A stretch of DNA of 64,000 nucleotides, taken from contig KQ481993.1 in NCBI GenBank assembly GCA_001430745.1, positions 605,566 through 669,565 of the forward strand, given 5' to 3'. This stretch comes from Auxenochlorella pyrenoidosa (lineage: Eukaryota > Chlorophyta > Trebouxiophyceae > Chlorellales > Chlorellaceae). The translations under genes were made by a program, and so were the position numbers. This document shows positions 34,791-50,938 of the stretch, one piece after another. Below the pieces are notes generated by a model. It was not told where the DNA came from, ran no database searches, and saw only the letters and a list, made by a program, of their open reading frames with translations. The number at the start of each line of letters is the position of its first letter. Position 1 is the stretch's first letter.

Positions 34791-35276
34791 ACCCTGCCCG
34801 AGGCGGACGCCGCTGCAGTCGCCGACGCCAACCGCGGCCGCCCACAAGGCGCCCATGCAGCTTTCCCATTTCATTCGGATTGTTTCCTGCAAGCTCGCAC
34901 ATGCCTGTCGCTTGACGCACATGATACCTGCCCCCTCCTCGTGCTTGCCCCCATGGCCTGCTCAGTACTTCTGTTGCTGTCTCTTGCCAGGCACACACCT
35001 TTCCCCCCGCATCATGCCTGGCTTTGTACACTACTCTTCTCAGTCATTACATGACCTGGCTGAATGCTGAAAGAATCAATTGTTGACTGGCAGTGTTGTG
35101 TGCGGGAGCCAAAAATGGGGGCCTGTCGCACCCCGCTCCGAAAGGATCAGTGCTGGCTCATCACGTGCGTTTGACAGCATCTCACTTGAGTTTCCATGCC
35201 AGCACTGATACGTGCTGAGCATGGGTGCCTAGGGCGAGCAGAGCCATGGTGTTTGCCGTGCGCATGGCTCAGGGGC
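34791..35276. other. Convergent 3' region between HIS6 and PAN2
   Basis: 486 bases hold the two 3' UTRs. TTACA at 35047-35051 gives a TGTAA motif for PAN2 on the minus strand. I see no exon or RNA gene. Confidence 0.5.
35047..35051 (-). promoter_or_regulatory. Putative poly(A) signal TGTAA for PAN2
   Basis: The minus strand reads TGTAA 226 bases past the PAN2 stop at 35277. It is assigned by motif and position only. Confidence 0.45.
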
Positions 35277-38200
35277 TCAGCGCCTGCCCATGCCCCTCTG
35301 ACCTCCATGGCCGTGCTGGCCGTGGTGGTGCATCATGCGCTGCTGCTGCTGCTGGTGTCCTCCTCGGCCCTGTTGGGAATACCCCTGCTGCTGCGAGTGC
35401 GGCTGCTGCTGCTGCTGCATGGGCCCTGGACCGTGCCCTCCCGTCGGGGGCGCCCCGGACTGCGCCAAGCCCCCGGCGTAGGCGGCCACGGGCGGCGCCT
35501 GCGGCGCCGGGTGCGGCTGGTCGTCCTTCCAAATGACCGGGTCCCAGCCAAACCGCTTGCCCCAGTCGTACATCTCCTGCGGGGGATCATGTGCTCGCGA
35601 ATGCTCAGAGCGAGGCAGCAGGGCTGACAGCCAAGCAGCTCGTTCCAGCAAGACATCCTCAAAAGCATGCCGCAGACAGGGCTGCAATCGCAAGCTGGGC
35701 CATGGGCGGTGCCGGCGCTCTTGCTCCAAAGGTGCAAGCCAACTTGTGCCGGCTGCCAGGGCATGGGCAGCGCAGCGCCCTGCCAGCAAGAACCACACCT
35801 CCCAGCCCCTCACAGCCGCACCTGCAGCTTTGCCTCAAAGGCGCCCTCCCGCACCAGCTGCTGGTACACATCGTACAGCCTGCACCGGGGGCAGGTGCAC
35901 AAACGTCATGTTCGCTGCTATCGAATCCCTGGCGCACCGCAGCTGGGCCTGCGGCTTTGCATTCCACAGTAACAAGGCCCAGCATCCCAGTCCCAAGCCA
36001 GCAAAGCACGCCCAATCCAGGGGCAGAACACTGCATGCCCTCTGCATTCGTTGCTCCAGAAGGCCGCCCAGGGTTTGCCCCCGCCCCCGCCCCCGCCCCA
36101 CACCTGGAGTCACGCATGCATGCAAGATAACCAGCTGCGCAGCGCCCGGCCCCACCTCAGGGCGGTGGCGGCGTCCTCGATGGAGTCGTGGGTGTGCTCC
36201 TGGATGGAGGCGCGCAGCAGGTAGGAGGCCAGGAAGCGCAGCGACAGCTTGCGCGACCGCTTGGCGTGGAACAGGTCCACAGTGTCGATGATCTGCAGGC
36301 GCGTGTGCGTGGCACATGCGTGAGTGTGTGAAAGGGGGGGCGCCCGAGGGGTGGGGCCATAGTGGGAGTGGGTGGTGGGGTGGGGACGAGGGGGCGAGGG
36401 AGGCGGCGGCACGCCTGGCTGCGCGGGCGGCAGCACGCCTGGCTGCGGGGCGGGTCCCTGCCCCACCAACCTGCGAGGGCGGCACCACGATGTTGATCAT
36501 GCGGAAGTCCTTCTTCAGTCCGTGCCCCACAAACACGGCGCCGCAGTCCACCAGGTAGCGCAGCTTGAGGTAGGCGCGCTTGAGGGTGGTGAGGTGGTGG
36601 GGGGAGCGAGAGGGGTCCAGGTCCCCGGGGACCAGGCCGCTGCGGGCGGGGGGGCCGGCGAAGTTGGAGGTGAAAGGGGTGGGTGGGGGGCCGATTAAGG
36701 CTGGGGGTGCGGAGGTAGGGGGGCTGTGTGGTGGGGATGGTGGGGGCGCGTCTCGCCGAGGGGGGACACCATACCAAGCAGACATCCAAGTGAAGGGCAG
36801 AGGGCAGGCCCCCGGGGTGCGCACCTGAACTTGGTGAGGTAGTCGTAGACCGGCTCCGCCGACTTTATGTAGTCGTCGATGCAGGCGGTGCCCTTGGCGG
36901 GCCCCTGCCCGCGCAGCACCGACACGCGCGCCAGGCCCAGCCGCGACGGCCGCACCTCCACCTCCACACCCCTGCAGCCCGGGGCAGGCGCAGCTTGAGC
37001 GCGGCTATGTTGGGGGTGCAACGGGGAGGCTCGGGCAGAGCTCGCGGACGCGCCCAGCGCGCAGCCCGCAGGGATGCCCCACCGTCGGTGCACGAGGCTG
37101 CGCAGCTTGCGTGCTCGCAGAAACCAGCGGTGGCCATGCGCGCTGGGCACTCGGCCATTCAGTGGAAAGCCCACAGCTGCATACCAGGCTAGCGCGCAGC
37201 CCCACCTGAGCAGCGCCTTCTCCGGCGGCGAGTAGGCCACGAACTCGGCATCCAGCGCAAACAGGCTGCCCGGCTGCGGGAGCTCCCCGGCCAGCAGCGG
37301 CGTGAAGGTGGGCTTGTGCAGCCGCACCTTGGGTCCCTGCGCAGCGAGGACGGCACAGGCAGCGAACGATGGGCAGCCACTGGCATGCGCCAGCTAGAGG
37401 GGCCGCGGGCACAAGGGTGGCGCGCGCAGAACCAGATGCATAGCCAGCCGCATGCATAGCCAGCCGCGTGCAGCTTTACACCTCTGGCATCCACCCCCTG
37501 GCAAGACATCTAGGGCCAAGGACAAGGCAGGGCTGCTCACCTGCAGTGGGGGCATGCGGCACAGCGCCACGAACCCTTCAGGCGACAGCACCGGCACCGG
37601 CTGTGCGGGCGCAACCTCCGCAGCGCGCCGCACCACCTCAACCTGTTTGCGGTGGGTGGATGAGGGCGGAGGGGTTGTTGAGGCGGGAGGGGTGGGGGCA
37701 GTGGGGGAGGGGCAGGGTCAGCTCGCGGGCGTCCTTCCCTGGCGGGCGCCTCAACCTGTATGTGCTGGCCCCTTGTGCATGCCGGCACGCGGCAGCCTTG
37801 CTGGCCGCCCCCCACGGCTCGGCCCGGCTTGCCTGCGTGAAGAACAGCAGGCAGGGCGCCTTCTGCCCGCCGTACAGCTCTGCCACCTCGTCGGGCATGG
37901 CGGGGGTGATGTGGAAGTCGTTGAACACCATCCAGTTGAAGCGCTGGGGCCGGCTGCGGGGCAGGTGGCCGGTGTGTGTGTGGGTGGGGGGGGTGATGTG
38001 TGTGCGTGTGTGTGGGTGTGTGTGTAGGTGTGTGGTTGGGGGACGGGGGGGGGGGGCAATCCGGCAGCCAGCATGAAGCAGCAGCGATGGCGGCAATGGC
38101 AGCAGGCAGTGTGTTCAGTTGGATGGGTCAGCTGCCGACAGAGAGCGCGTGGCAGGTGGGCAGCCGCAGGCCAAGAAACCGGGATGGGTCAAGCAGTGTG

Positions 38201-41200
38201 TCGGCAGTGAGGCACCTGGATAAGATCTCGTCCTGCTTCGCAAGCCAGCAGCTAGGCCCATCCAACCCGCCCTCTGCGCACCTGTAGGGCGGCGTGCTGT
38301 GGGCGCTGTGGGTGCCGCCCATGGCTGCAGTTAGGCTCTCCGATGCCTGGCGAATCGCCTCTGCTTCACTGCTGCTAAGCGCTTGCTGCTGCTGCTGCTG
38401 CCCTGGTGACTGCGGCTGCGCCTGCTGTGGGTGCTGACCTGGTGGCTGCCCAAGCTGCTGCGCCTGCCCTGGTTGTAGTTGGTGCTGTTGCTGCTGCTGC
38501 TGATCTGCCTGCTGCGCCCCAGACCCATCCCCCGCGCCCGCAGCTGCGGCTGGCGAGGCTGCTGCCGCTGCCACTGCCGTAGCTTGTGCAGCAGGGCCTG
38601 CGCCGGGCAGCATCAGCGACGCAACCTCTTGTGGCGATGCCGCGGCAAAGCGCGGCGGGTGCGGTGCGCTGCCCCCGCTGGGCGCGGCCCCAGCTGCCGC
38701 CACGCCGCCAGCGGCCGCTCCATCCAGCGCTCCCGCCTCTGCTTCCGAGGGCGTTCGCGACAGCACGCGCGGCGTGCCGCCGGCTGGCGACTGCTGCTGC
38801 GCATCAAAGTAGGTGGGGGGGACCTTGATGTGCGCCACCAGGTGGCCCTCATACTCCTGCATGCCATCGGCCGCCTCCTCTGCCTCATCCTCGTCCCTGC
38901 AGGCCAGAAAGGGCAGCACGCAGGCTGAAGTCAGGCGCCGGCCCTCCGCAGACAGCGAGCAGGGCGCAGGTGCGCAGCGCCTGGCGCGCCTGGCAGCGGC
39001 GCGCACACCCACAGGCGCACTGTCTGCGCACCGCCCACCTGATGTGTGCAATCACTGCGGTGAGCTCGTACACCACCCGGCTGCCGCCAGCAGGAACGCC
39101 CGCCGCCACTGCGGCCTGCGCCGTCGCCGCGTCGCCCGACGGCCCCCCGGGGCTGCCGCCTGGCAGCAGCAGCAGCTCGTCAGGGGTGCCTGCCTGCTCC
39201 ACTGCCACGGCCCAGTTCTCCGGGTCAACCGTCACAGCGATGGCCGCGGGCAGCCAGGGGCGCCGCCGCACCACAGGGTTCCCCTCGCTGTCCTCTCCGG
39301 GGGTGGCGTATGGCTGCCACCAGCAGAGGTCCTCCCGGTCCTGCAGTGCCGCAGCGAGGGCAGCAAGGCGCAGGCCCTGCTGAGGTGCAGCAACGCCACC
39401 GAACCCTGCCGTGCACAAACAATGTAAACACCACACTATTACCGGTTACCAGCAGCACAAGCTTGTTACGCAGCCTCGGCTGCTGCTGCCACGACGCTTA
39501 CGAGNNNNNNNNNNNNNNNNNNNNNNNNNNNNNNNNNNNNNNNNNNNNNNNNNNNNNNNNNNNNNNNNNNNNNNNNNNNNNNNNNNNNNNNNNNNNNNNN
39601 NNNNNNNNNNNNNNNNNNNNNNNNNNNNNNNNNNNNNNNNNNNNNNNNNNNNNNNNNNNNNNNNNNNNNNNNNNNNNNNNNNNNNNNNNNNNNNNNNNNN
39701 NNNNNNNNNNNNNNNNNNNNNNNNNNNNNNNNNNNNNNNNNNNNNNNNNNNNNNNNNNNNNNNNNNNNNNNNNNNNNNNNNNNNNNNNNNNNNNNNNNNN
39801 NNNNNNNNNNNNNNNNNNNNNNNNNNNNNNNNNNNNNNNNNNNNNNNNNNNNNNNNNNNNNNNNNNNNNNNNNNNNNNNNNNNNNNNNNNNNNNNNNNNN
39901 NNNNNNNNNNNNNNNNNNNNNNNNNNNNNNNNNNNNNNNNNNNNNNNNNNNNNNNNNNNNNNNNNNNNNNNNNNNNNNNNNNNNNNNNNNNNNNNNNNNN
40001 NNNNNNNNNNNNNNNNNNNNNNNNNNNNNNNNNNNNNNNNNNNNNNNNNNNNNNNNNNNNNNNNNNNNNNNNNNNNNNNNNNNNNNNNNNNNNNNNNNNN
40101 NNNNNNNNNNNNNNNNNNNNNNNNNNNNNNNNNNNNNNNNNNNNNNNNNNNNNNNNNNNNNNNNNNNNNNNNNNNNNNNNNNNNNNNNNNNNNNNNNNNN
40201 CCCCACACCCCACACCCCACACCCCCACACACACCTGCAGGCCACAGTTGATGACCAGCACGTTGGGCAGCTCCTTGGGCACCCGCGTCTGCCGCACATA
40301 CTGGTACTTGACCTGTGCAGGTGGGGGGACCAGGGATGAGGGGCGAAGCTTGAGGTGCATTGCACGGAGGTGAACGTGTGGAACGCTGCATCGCCAGGGG
40401 GCAGAGTGCAGGCAGGCTGGGCTGGCACTGCCGCCAGCCGAGCCTGCCTGCACGGCTCAGGCGCTGAAACAGAGCGGCGTCGCATTGCGTGGCCCCATGT
40501 TTGCCCTGGCTCCAGCTGGAGCAGCTGCGCGCACAGGCAGGCATGAGCGCTGCCTCACCTCCTCGTCAAACCAGGCGCGCATCTCGCTCTGCACCTTGAG
40601 CGACCCCTGCAGCAGCTCTGCGAAGCTGGGCCGTGCCGTGGTGTTCAAGGCATTACCCGCCGCAACCGCCCTGGCTGCCGCAGCCGCATCCGGGCTGCCC
40701 GGCGCAGACGCCGGGCCGAGCGTGAGGGCGGGCGGCGCAGAGGGCGGCGCAGAGGGCCTAACCAGTGGGCTGCTTGCGGCAGAGGCGGGGTTGGAGGCGG
40801 TACCGCCGGTGCCGCCTCCCCCGCCAACCCCGGGGCGCTCCTTGGCCGGCGGGTACTGCAGGTCCACCTGGAATATGCGCGCCTCCTTCACCTGCTCCGG
40901 CCGGTTGGGCCGAGACAGGCACTGCATGCGCTGCCGCTGCACCAGGCCAAACACGGCGTCAGCCACCGAGGGGCGCCCGCCTGCTGGAGGGCGCGGGGGG
41001 CACGGGGGGCATGACAGATGGCCAGGGGGGGCCGCAGCGCCAGAGCGCTGGAGACGACAGGCAGAGCAGGCAGGGATGGGTGCACCCACCGCGCAGGCAG
41101 GCTGCTGGGGGACTGACGAGGGCGCGCCTGCCGGGCGCGCGCCGCTCTGCCTGCAGCACCACGCCATGCACGCACCCGCCACACACTCCTTGTTCAGCGC

Positions 41201-44200
41201 CTCCAGCAAGAAGCGGGAGAGGCTCTGCACACGCTTGGACAGTAGCCGCTCCTTCTTTGCTTCCACCTGCAAAGTGGGCAGGCGGCAGCTGGCAGGTGGG
41301 TGAGGGCCGCAGGAGAAGCGGCAAAGAGGACGGCTTTGTATTTCATCTTTCAAGCGAAGCATGCCCAAAATCCAGACGCAGTGCCTAGTCCGATGAACAA
41401 AAAATACGGGCTGGATCCCTCCCGCGCCATGCAACAGGTGCCAGGGTGGGTAGCACGTAGCATGCCGAGCTCTGAGCAGGCTGCAGCTGCGGGAAAGGGG
41501 TGGCCAGGCGCGGGCTGGCCGCGGCAGCGACCCACCTCAATGTCGGTGGCGGCCCGCTCGCCCTTGACCCCCTCCAGCAGGCCCAGCCCAGCGGCCTCCT
41601 TGTTCTGGCGCAGCGCGCGCAGCAGGTTGGCGGCCTGCAGGCGGGCCGGGGTGCGCGGCACCGGCAATCGGCATTCAAAATGTGTGCAGGCCTTCCCGGC
41701 GCGGAACGCGCCTGGACTTGGTCTGCCCAGTGGATCAGGCAGCAGCCCAGCCTGCACATGTCACACGCATCTGAAGGTGGCAGACAGAATGCACACAGGC
41801 AGAGCCTCCCAGGCAAACGCTGCCGGTCGGGCCCCCGCCCACCGAGCTGCCCCTTCGCTGCAGCACACCTGGCAGACGGTGCCCGAGGCAGCGGTGGCCA
41901 GCATGCGGAAGAGCAGCGACATCTCGCAGGTCAGGCTGAACTCGGCAGAGGGCTCGGGGACATGGCGCATGAGCGCGTCCCGCATGGGAGGGCAGAAGAA
42001 CAGCACCTGCGGGCCACAGCATGGCGGGAGAGCAGCGTGGACTGGCACGCGTGTGGGGATTGCAGCCAACCCAACACCGAAAAGCATCTAGCATGCTGGC
42101 ACGGCAGGCGCCGCGCGCTAGGTCGGGCCATGCACGAGCAGTGCGACAGCTGCCGGCGGCCCACTGCAAACTGTCAGCACGTATGAGTGTGAGTTCCTGA
42201 GCCGGCTGGCGCATACAAGCATGTGCTGCACAGGGCAGCAAGGTGTCCACGCTGCCCTCTAGTGCGCCAGCAGGGCGCAGCGCGGGCGGCAGCCGCGGCC
42301 GGCTCCTTGCCTGGAGCAGCGCGTTGGTGTAGCAGTTGGCCAGGTCGTTCTCCAGGCCGGTGAAGGGGGTGCGGTTGTAGTAGGAAAAGTCAAACTCCTC
42401 GAACCGCACGCCCTGCTGCTGCTTGACGCGCACGCGCTTGTAGCGGCCGGGGAGCATGACGCCGCCGGCCGCCGCGCGCCGCCGCGCCCGCTCCGCGCGC
42501 GCCTCCTCTGCAAAGACAAGCACATGGGAAGCACCTGGCTTGGCGCAGGTGTGGGGCTCACCTTGCCGGCTGGGTGGCCGTCCACCCTCTGCCTGCAAGC
42601 CATGGCATACAAGCGCGTAACCCCCCCGACCAGCGCCTTTGGACTGACCGAGCTCCCGCAGGCCGGGCCGCGGCTGCACTCGCTGGTTGCGCTGCGCTGC
42701 TACCGCGCGCGTGGCGGCGCCGTAGGGCGCCCCGCGCTGGAAGTGCGGGTTCTGGATGTAGCCCACAAAGTCAGACTGCACAGGGCGAGCGGCCAGGCAG
42801 CCCAGGAGGCACGGTGGAGGGTGGCGGTTGGCTGACTTTGGACACGGGCTGGCCCAATGCAGCCGCTGCAGGGGGCTTGCCAAAGCATTCGCACTTGATT
42901 CACTGCAACTGCTTCTTAGCACCGCATGCCCAGCCCTGTGGTCCAGCACGTGCGCAGCCCATCCCCTCTGGAGGCCGCCACCATGCAGCCAGACACCCGC
43001 CCCGGCCCGCCCGCCGCCCCCACCTGCCGCATGCTCTTCAGCAGCGACGCGTCGACCACGCGCGGTGGCAGCCCCACGGCCACGCTCTCAAACGGCTCCA
43101 CATCAGAGAGCAGCCCCACGGCATCCATGGGGAAGTAGGTGGGCGCCAGGGACAGCGGATCCTCCTCTGTCAAGCTGACAAGAGGCGCCTGCGGCTCCGG
43201 CACGGCCAGCAACTGTGGCGGGGGGTGGAGGCAGCAGCACAGGGTGGGCCTGAAGTTGGGGAGGCCAGAAGGGCGGTGGCACCAGAACCTGCGCCAACAT
43301 GCACCCTGGGACCGCGCCCCTGCCCCTGGCTGCCCACCTGGCGCATCTGGTTGACCGCGGGGTCGTGGGAGTGCGCCCACAGGTGCACGTACCCGCCGCT
43401 GCCGCCAAAGGCCAAGCACTCGCCCGAGCTGCTGATGGCGGCGGCGGTGAGCGCGTCGCCTTCCGTGTCCACCTGGTACACGGCGGCGGCTGCACGGGCG
43501 GGGCGGGCAGGGGTACAGGCAGCGCGCAGTGCAGGTTGGAGCGGGCAGCGAGCCGAGAAAATGGTTGCAAGCACGGCGGCCCTGCGCAGCCGGCCGGGGC
43601 AGCCCTCCATGGGCAGACTCACCCGACATGCCCTGCGCGTCTGCCAGGGTGAACACCCCGCTGGCCGAGGCCAGCAGCAGGGTGCCGGAGATGCGGGGGT
43701 GGAAGCGCAGCAGGGAGGGCCCCGCAGCAAAGGGCACGGAGGACAGCATGCGCGGCGCCATGCGCACGTCAAACACCTGCGCCGGGTGGGTTGCAGCCCG
43801 CTCGGTCGGTCTCCAGCCCTGCATCCGGCCTGGGCCCGGGCCATGCAAGCGTGCCCTCCGAGCCCTTGCTGCAGCTGCAGCTGTCCCAAAGCACGCCTCG
43901 CCGCGCGCGCCCCCAGGAACAGCGTACCTTGGCGTAGGTGTCCAGAACCAGCCGGCCCATGCGGTTGACGTACCCCGTAGCCGCCACCAGGTCCCCCCGC
44001 GCATCCAGCGCGGCAAAGCCGGCCGCATGCGCCAGCAGGCTCTGCACGGCCGCCACGCACGGCAAGCGCATGCTCAGGGCATGCTCAGGCAGCGCATTTC
44101 GCCGCATCAACCAGGCGCAGCGAGCGGCGACGGAAGGCGTGAAGGTCACAGAAGCCGGAGTCTGGGTGGCAACTTGTGCAAGCCAACGTAACAGCGGGAG

Positions 44201-45144
44201 CTTGACACGCTGGCCACGATGCTCCAGCAGGCAGGGGCCTGCCCCTCAAGGCCTGCCCACCTGCTCTGCCTTGTAGCCTGACCGGGGGTCCAGCAGTGTG
44301 AGGTAGCCATCAGACGAGCCCATGACGAGCGCGCCACGGCCGGTGGGGCCACACAGCGCCACCACACCTCGCCCGCCAGTGTCGGCCTGGAGGGCCGCAG
44401 AAGGACGCAAGGCTGCTGGGTGCCGGTGGCGCTTCTGGTGTGCATCGCACACCATCCCCAAGCCTGCTGGAGCAGCCACCTGCAGCTGCTGACTGTGGTG
44501 TATGCGAAGGTGCAGAAAGCGAGCCGGTGGCAGTAGCACGCGTTGTGGGCGGCACAATTTGGCGGCTCACCGTTCCCACAGGCTTGCCAAGCTTCAGGTC
44601 AAAGAGGGTCAGCCCGCCGCCTGCGCGGCCAAGCACCAGGCGGGTGCTGCGCGGCTCCAGCTCCATGGCTGCCAGGTCTCCCGCCTGGACAGGAGGCAGG
44701 CAGACGGCACAGCCAGCGCTCGAGGCGCTGGGGTGCTGCAGGTTCACATGCGGCCAGGCACCGCCGCGCTGGCAGCATCAGAGCAACGCTCAGCGTTCAC
44801 ATCGCCGCATCAGGAAAGCAGGCATCCAGCAGCCTCCCAAAGCTCCTCACATCGTCTGCCCAGGAGAGGCGGGGCGCGCCGCCGCTGGCGTGCACCGCCA
44901 GCTCGTACGCCGTGAGCGAGACGGCCGCCTCTCCCAGGGAGCGCAGATCCACCACTGACCCGCCAGCAGGCACGGAGCAGTAGCGGTCGAGGCCTGGGCA
45001 GACGAGCTCGCCCACGACACCCCCGTCGGTGCCGGCCCATAGGCCCTCCTCCAGAGCATCGAAGGCCAGCGCAGTCACCGGATCGGCCAGTCGGGGGTGC
45101 AGCGGCGAGCTGGCCAACTCGCCCCAACCTTCCTGGGCCCACAT
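35277..45144 (-). CDS. PAN2: PAN2, catalytic subunit of the PAN2-PAN3 deadenylase
   Basis: I resolve 24 exons: 35277..35576, 35822..35879, 36156..36292, 36471..36639, 36825..36971, 37206..37336, 37541..37642, 37833..37953, 38282..38896, 39039..39405, (gap), 40235..40312, 40559..40980, 41176..41266, 41536..41634, 41869..42006, 42311..42507, 42649..42775, 43024..43212, 43338..43489, 43623..43776, 43928..44041, 44261..44386, 44571..44684 and 44851..45144. The order is WD40 domain ([16 protein letters not shown]), linker ([12 protein letters not shown]), catalytically dead UCH-like domain ([39 protein letters not shown]), then a DEDD exonuclease: [49 protein letters not shown]. The complex trims mRNA poly(A) tails. 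The C-terminus is Gln/His/Gly-rich. More than 1,480 residues; human PAN2 has about 1,200. The phase across the gap shows that an exon is missing. Introns after 42311 and 37833 are GC-AG. The start is ATG 45144; the upstream alternative is GTG. Confidence 0.9.
39505..40200. other. Assembly gap (696 Ns) inside PAN2
   Basis: The run of N lies between two PAN2 exons. The right edge is a CCCCACA-type simple repeat (40201-40232), which probably broke the assembly. The exon on one side ends in phase 0 and the next starts needing one base, so coding sequence is missing. Confidence 0.98.
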
Positions 45145-45666
45145 CCTGCAATCCTGCCCCTGACGGCCTGTGATCACTTGGAGAGGGACATTAGGGTCAT
45201 CCGAAATGCCAGGACAGCTGCCGAGAGACCATCAAGGCTAAACAGGTCACGAGGCTTGCACCGGCTTGCATCAGTGATTTTTGCTGTGTTCTTGCCGAGT
45301 GATCACTGCCAGATACAAGCAACTCTTTGTCGGAAGCAAGCGCGAGAGCCAGGTTGTCCCCAGGCCTCTGCTTACCCCTGTTGCAGCCAAGCTGATCCCA
45401 GAAGAAGGTGTGTGCTGCACATTTCGTATGTGACTGTGCGGCAGCAGGAGCGGCGCTGCCAGAGCGTCAGCGGCGGCAAGCAGTGGGCGCTGCCGCCAGC
45501 GGCTGCCCAGACCAGCCAGTGCCTCTGCTGATTGCTCCCAGGGCGTGCGCGGCCTCGCACTGCCTCCTCAATCTGTTGATTCGTGCCACACCACCGCCCC
45601 AAGAAGCCTGCGTAGAGGCGGCCAGTGCGGAGGAGCACGAGCAGCAGGCGGGCCGGGCGGTGCACC
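45145..45666. promoter_or_regulatory. Shared divergent promoter region, PAN2 / VPS25
   Basis: 522 bases separate the divergent start codons. The region around 45180-45380 is lower in GC than its flanks. No exon is supported. Confidence 0.5.
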
Positions 45667-46919
45667 ATGGAGGCCCTGCAGCAGCCGCAGCAGCAGGCGG
45701 ACAAGGAGGATGATTTCATCTACCCCATCTTCTACCAGTTCCCACCGTACTTCACGTGAGGGGGGTGCTGCAGGGCCATGCGCTGGCGCCTGCCGGCACA
45801 CCAGCCCGCCGGCAGCGCACAGCCTGCAGCAGCTGCGCCGGCTACACCTCCCGCTGCCTGGGCCCCACCCCTCTGCAGGCTGCAGCCGGTGAAGGAGACG
45901 CAGCAGAAGCAGCGGCTGCTGTGGAAGGACCTCATACTGCGCTACTGCGCGCACCACCGCGTGTACGCGGTGTCGGCAGAGGAGGCCGACGACTTCCCGC
46001 TCTTCCACAACCGGGCCATCAACCGTGAGTGTGCCGGCGGGCGCGGTGCCGGCCGCCACACACGTGGTTTGCCGCTCCCTGTGTGCTCCCGCAAGCTTAC
46101 TCTTGGCAAAGAGAGGGGGGGCGGGGGGGGGGGGGCGGCGCTCAGAGGGCGACATGCGGGAGCGACTCTGCCGACCCGCCGTCCGGGCCCCCATGCCCGT
46201 AGGGCGGTTGAGCTGGCCTTGCGGATCTCCCGCTGCGGGGTCGCGTGCGCCGCCCTGCCTGACGCTGCGCCCCCGCCTCGAGTGCTTCCCTGCCCTCCCG
46301 CCCTCCTGCAGGGCGGCTTCCCCGCGACTTCCGGGTGCTGCTGCTGGACGACCTGGTCAAGCAGGGGAGCGCGCTGTGGTTTGACCGGTCCCAGCGCGGC
46401 GCGCTCATCCTGTGGCGCGGCATTCCCGAGTGGGCGGAGCTCATCTACCGCTGGGCGCGCGGCTGCGGCTTTGAGGACAGCGTGGTGACGGTGGACGAGA
46501 TGCAGGTGGGGCAGGGGGGCGGCGGGGCTTCTCCAACTCTTCTAGAGTTGGAAGAGAAAGAGAACAAGTTTTTTCTTCGATGAAGGGTGGTGGGAGGCGG
46601 CACTCGCCCAAGTGGGGCGGCAGGCCTTCTGGTGGAGCGGCAGCTTTAGAGTGGCATGATCGCGGTGTGGGCAGACTCCAAGGGCGTGCCTGCACCTTGC
46701 TGCTGGTTGGTCCAGCCCTTGCTGGTGCCAGCCCTCACTCCCCCCCTACCTGGCGCTGCCGCGCAGAGCGGCGTGCACGTGGCGGGAACAGAGCTGGAGG
46801 GGCTGCATCGGGAGGTGCTGGTGCGCGCGGTGCGGCACCTGGAGCAGCAGGGCAAGGCCAAGCTGTTCAAGGGGGCGCTGGGCGACGACGAGGGGGTCAA
46901 GTTCTTCACGCAGGCGTGA
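45667..46919 (+). CDS. VPS25: ESCRT-II subunit VPS25
   Basis: Four exons give 193 residues: 45667..45755, 45879..46024, 46312..46505 and 46767..46919. The family signature is clear. YQFPPYFTLQPVKETQQKQ carries the PPYF motif that docks to VPS22/VPS36, followed by W..LIL and PLFHN. The first winged helix ends with LWFDRSQRGALILWR, and the second runs EWAELIYRWARGCGFEDSVVTV to GVKFF. Human VPS25 has 176 residues. Two copies per ESCRT-II complex bind ESCRT-III (VPS20) during sorting of ubiquitinated cargo into multivesicular bodies. The extra N-terminal residues are a Gln-rich leader (ALQQPQQQADKEDD). All junctions are GT-AG and in frame. Confidence 0.95.
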
Positions 46920-47650
46920 CGAGTGTGCCCCCCCTCCTGCGCCGATGCCCCGGGCGCGCTGCCTCCCCTGTCTGCTCTGCTGTTTTTCTTCTCTCCGTTT
47001 GTACGCCTGCTGTCGCCCTTGCCCCTGTGTTCCCTGCAGCCCCTGGTTGTGTCACTCCTGCAGTCTTTGTATCCTTGGTGTGCTGGCCAGCCGGCCCCTG
47101 CACCCAGCTTGTCACTGCTTCTTCACATTGCCCTCTTCAGCCAGCGGCACCTCAAAAGAGTGATGGCTACACAAGGGCACCGGGTTGCCCAACACAAGTA
47201 CAGGGAAGCGTCGGCGACGTCACAGATGTGGGTCAAGAGAGTGCGCGAAAGCCCAGCGGTGCAGCGCGCAGGGAAGGGATGGCAGGGGGCAAGCTACAAC
47301 ATGGCGTTCTATCTATGTTTGCGTTGCGAGACATTGCACAAGAGCGCATGCTTGGCGCACAGCACGCTGCGCGCCAGGAGGGCGGGAGGCAAAGCATGTA
47401 GCCCAGAGCGGAGGTTGCAATGTATTAGCAGGGGGGCAAAGGCATTGGCGAGGACATTCGTTGTGGAGGATTGGTGTGCGAGGGGAGCGAGAGGAGGGGC
47501 GATGGAGTGCGGCATGGCTGGCGCCCTCTGCTGCAACGCTGCCCTCCCTCTGTATGTGTCTTGGCCATCTCTTATGGGGACCATGCGGGAGGGGCGGGCA
47601 TCGCGGCATAGGGCAGCTGCATGCTGGCCAGCTCAGCGCAGGCTGCCAGC
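46920..47650. other. Convergent 3' region between VPS25 and GAPDH
   Basis: 731 bases hold the two 3' UTRs. The first part is pyrimidine-rich on the plus strand. I see no TGTAA motif, exon or RNA gene that I can support. Confidence 0.45.
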
Positions 47651-50938
<3,288 letters not shown>

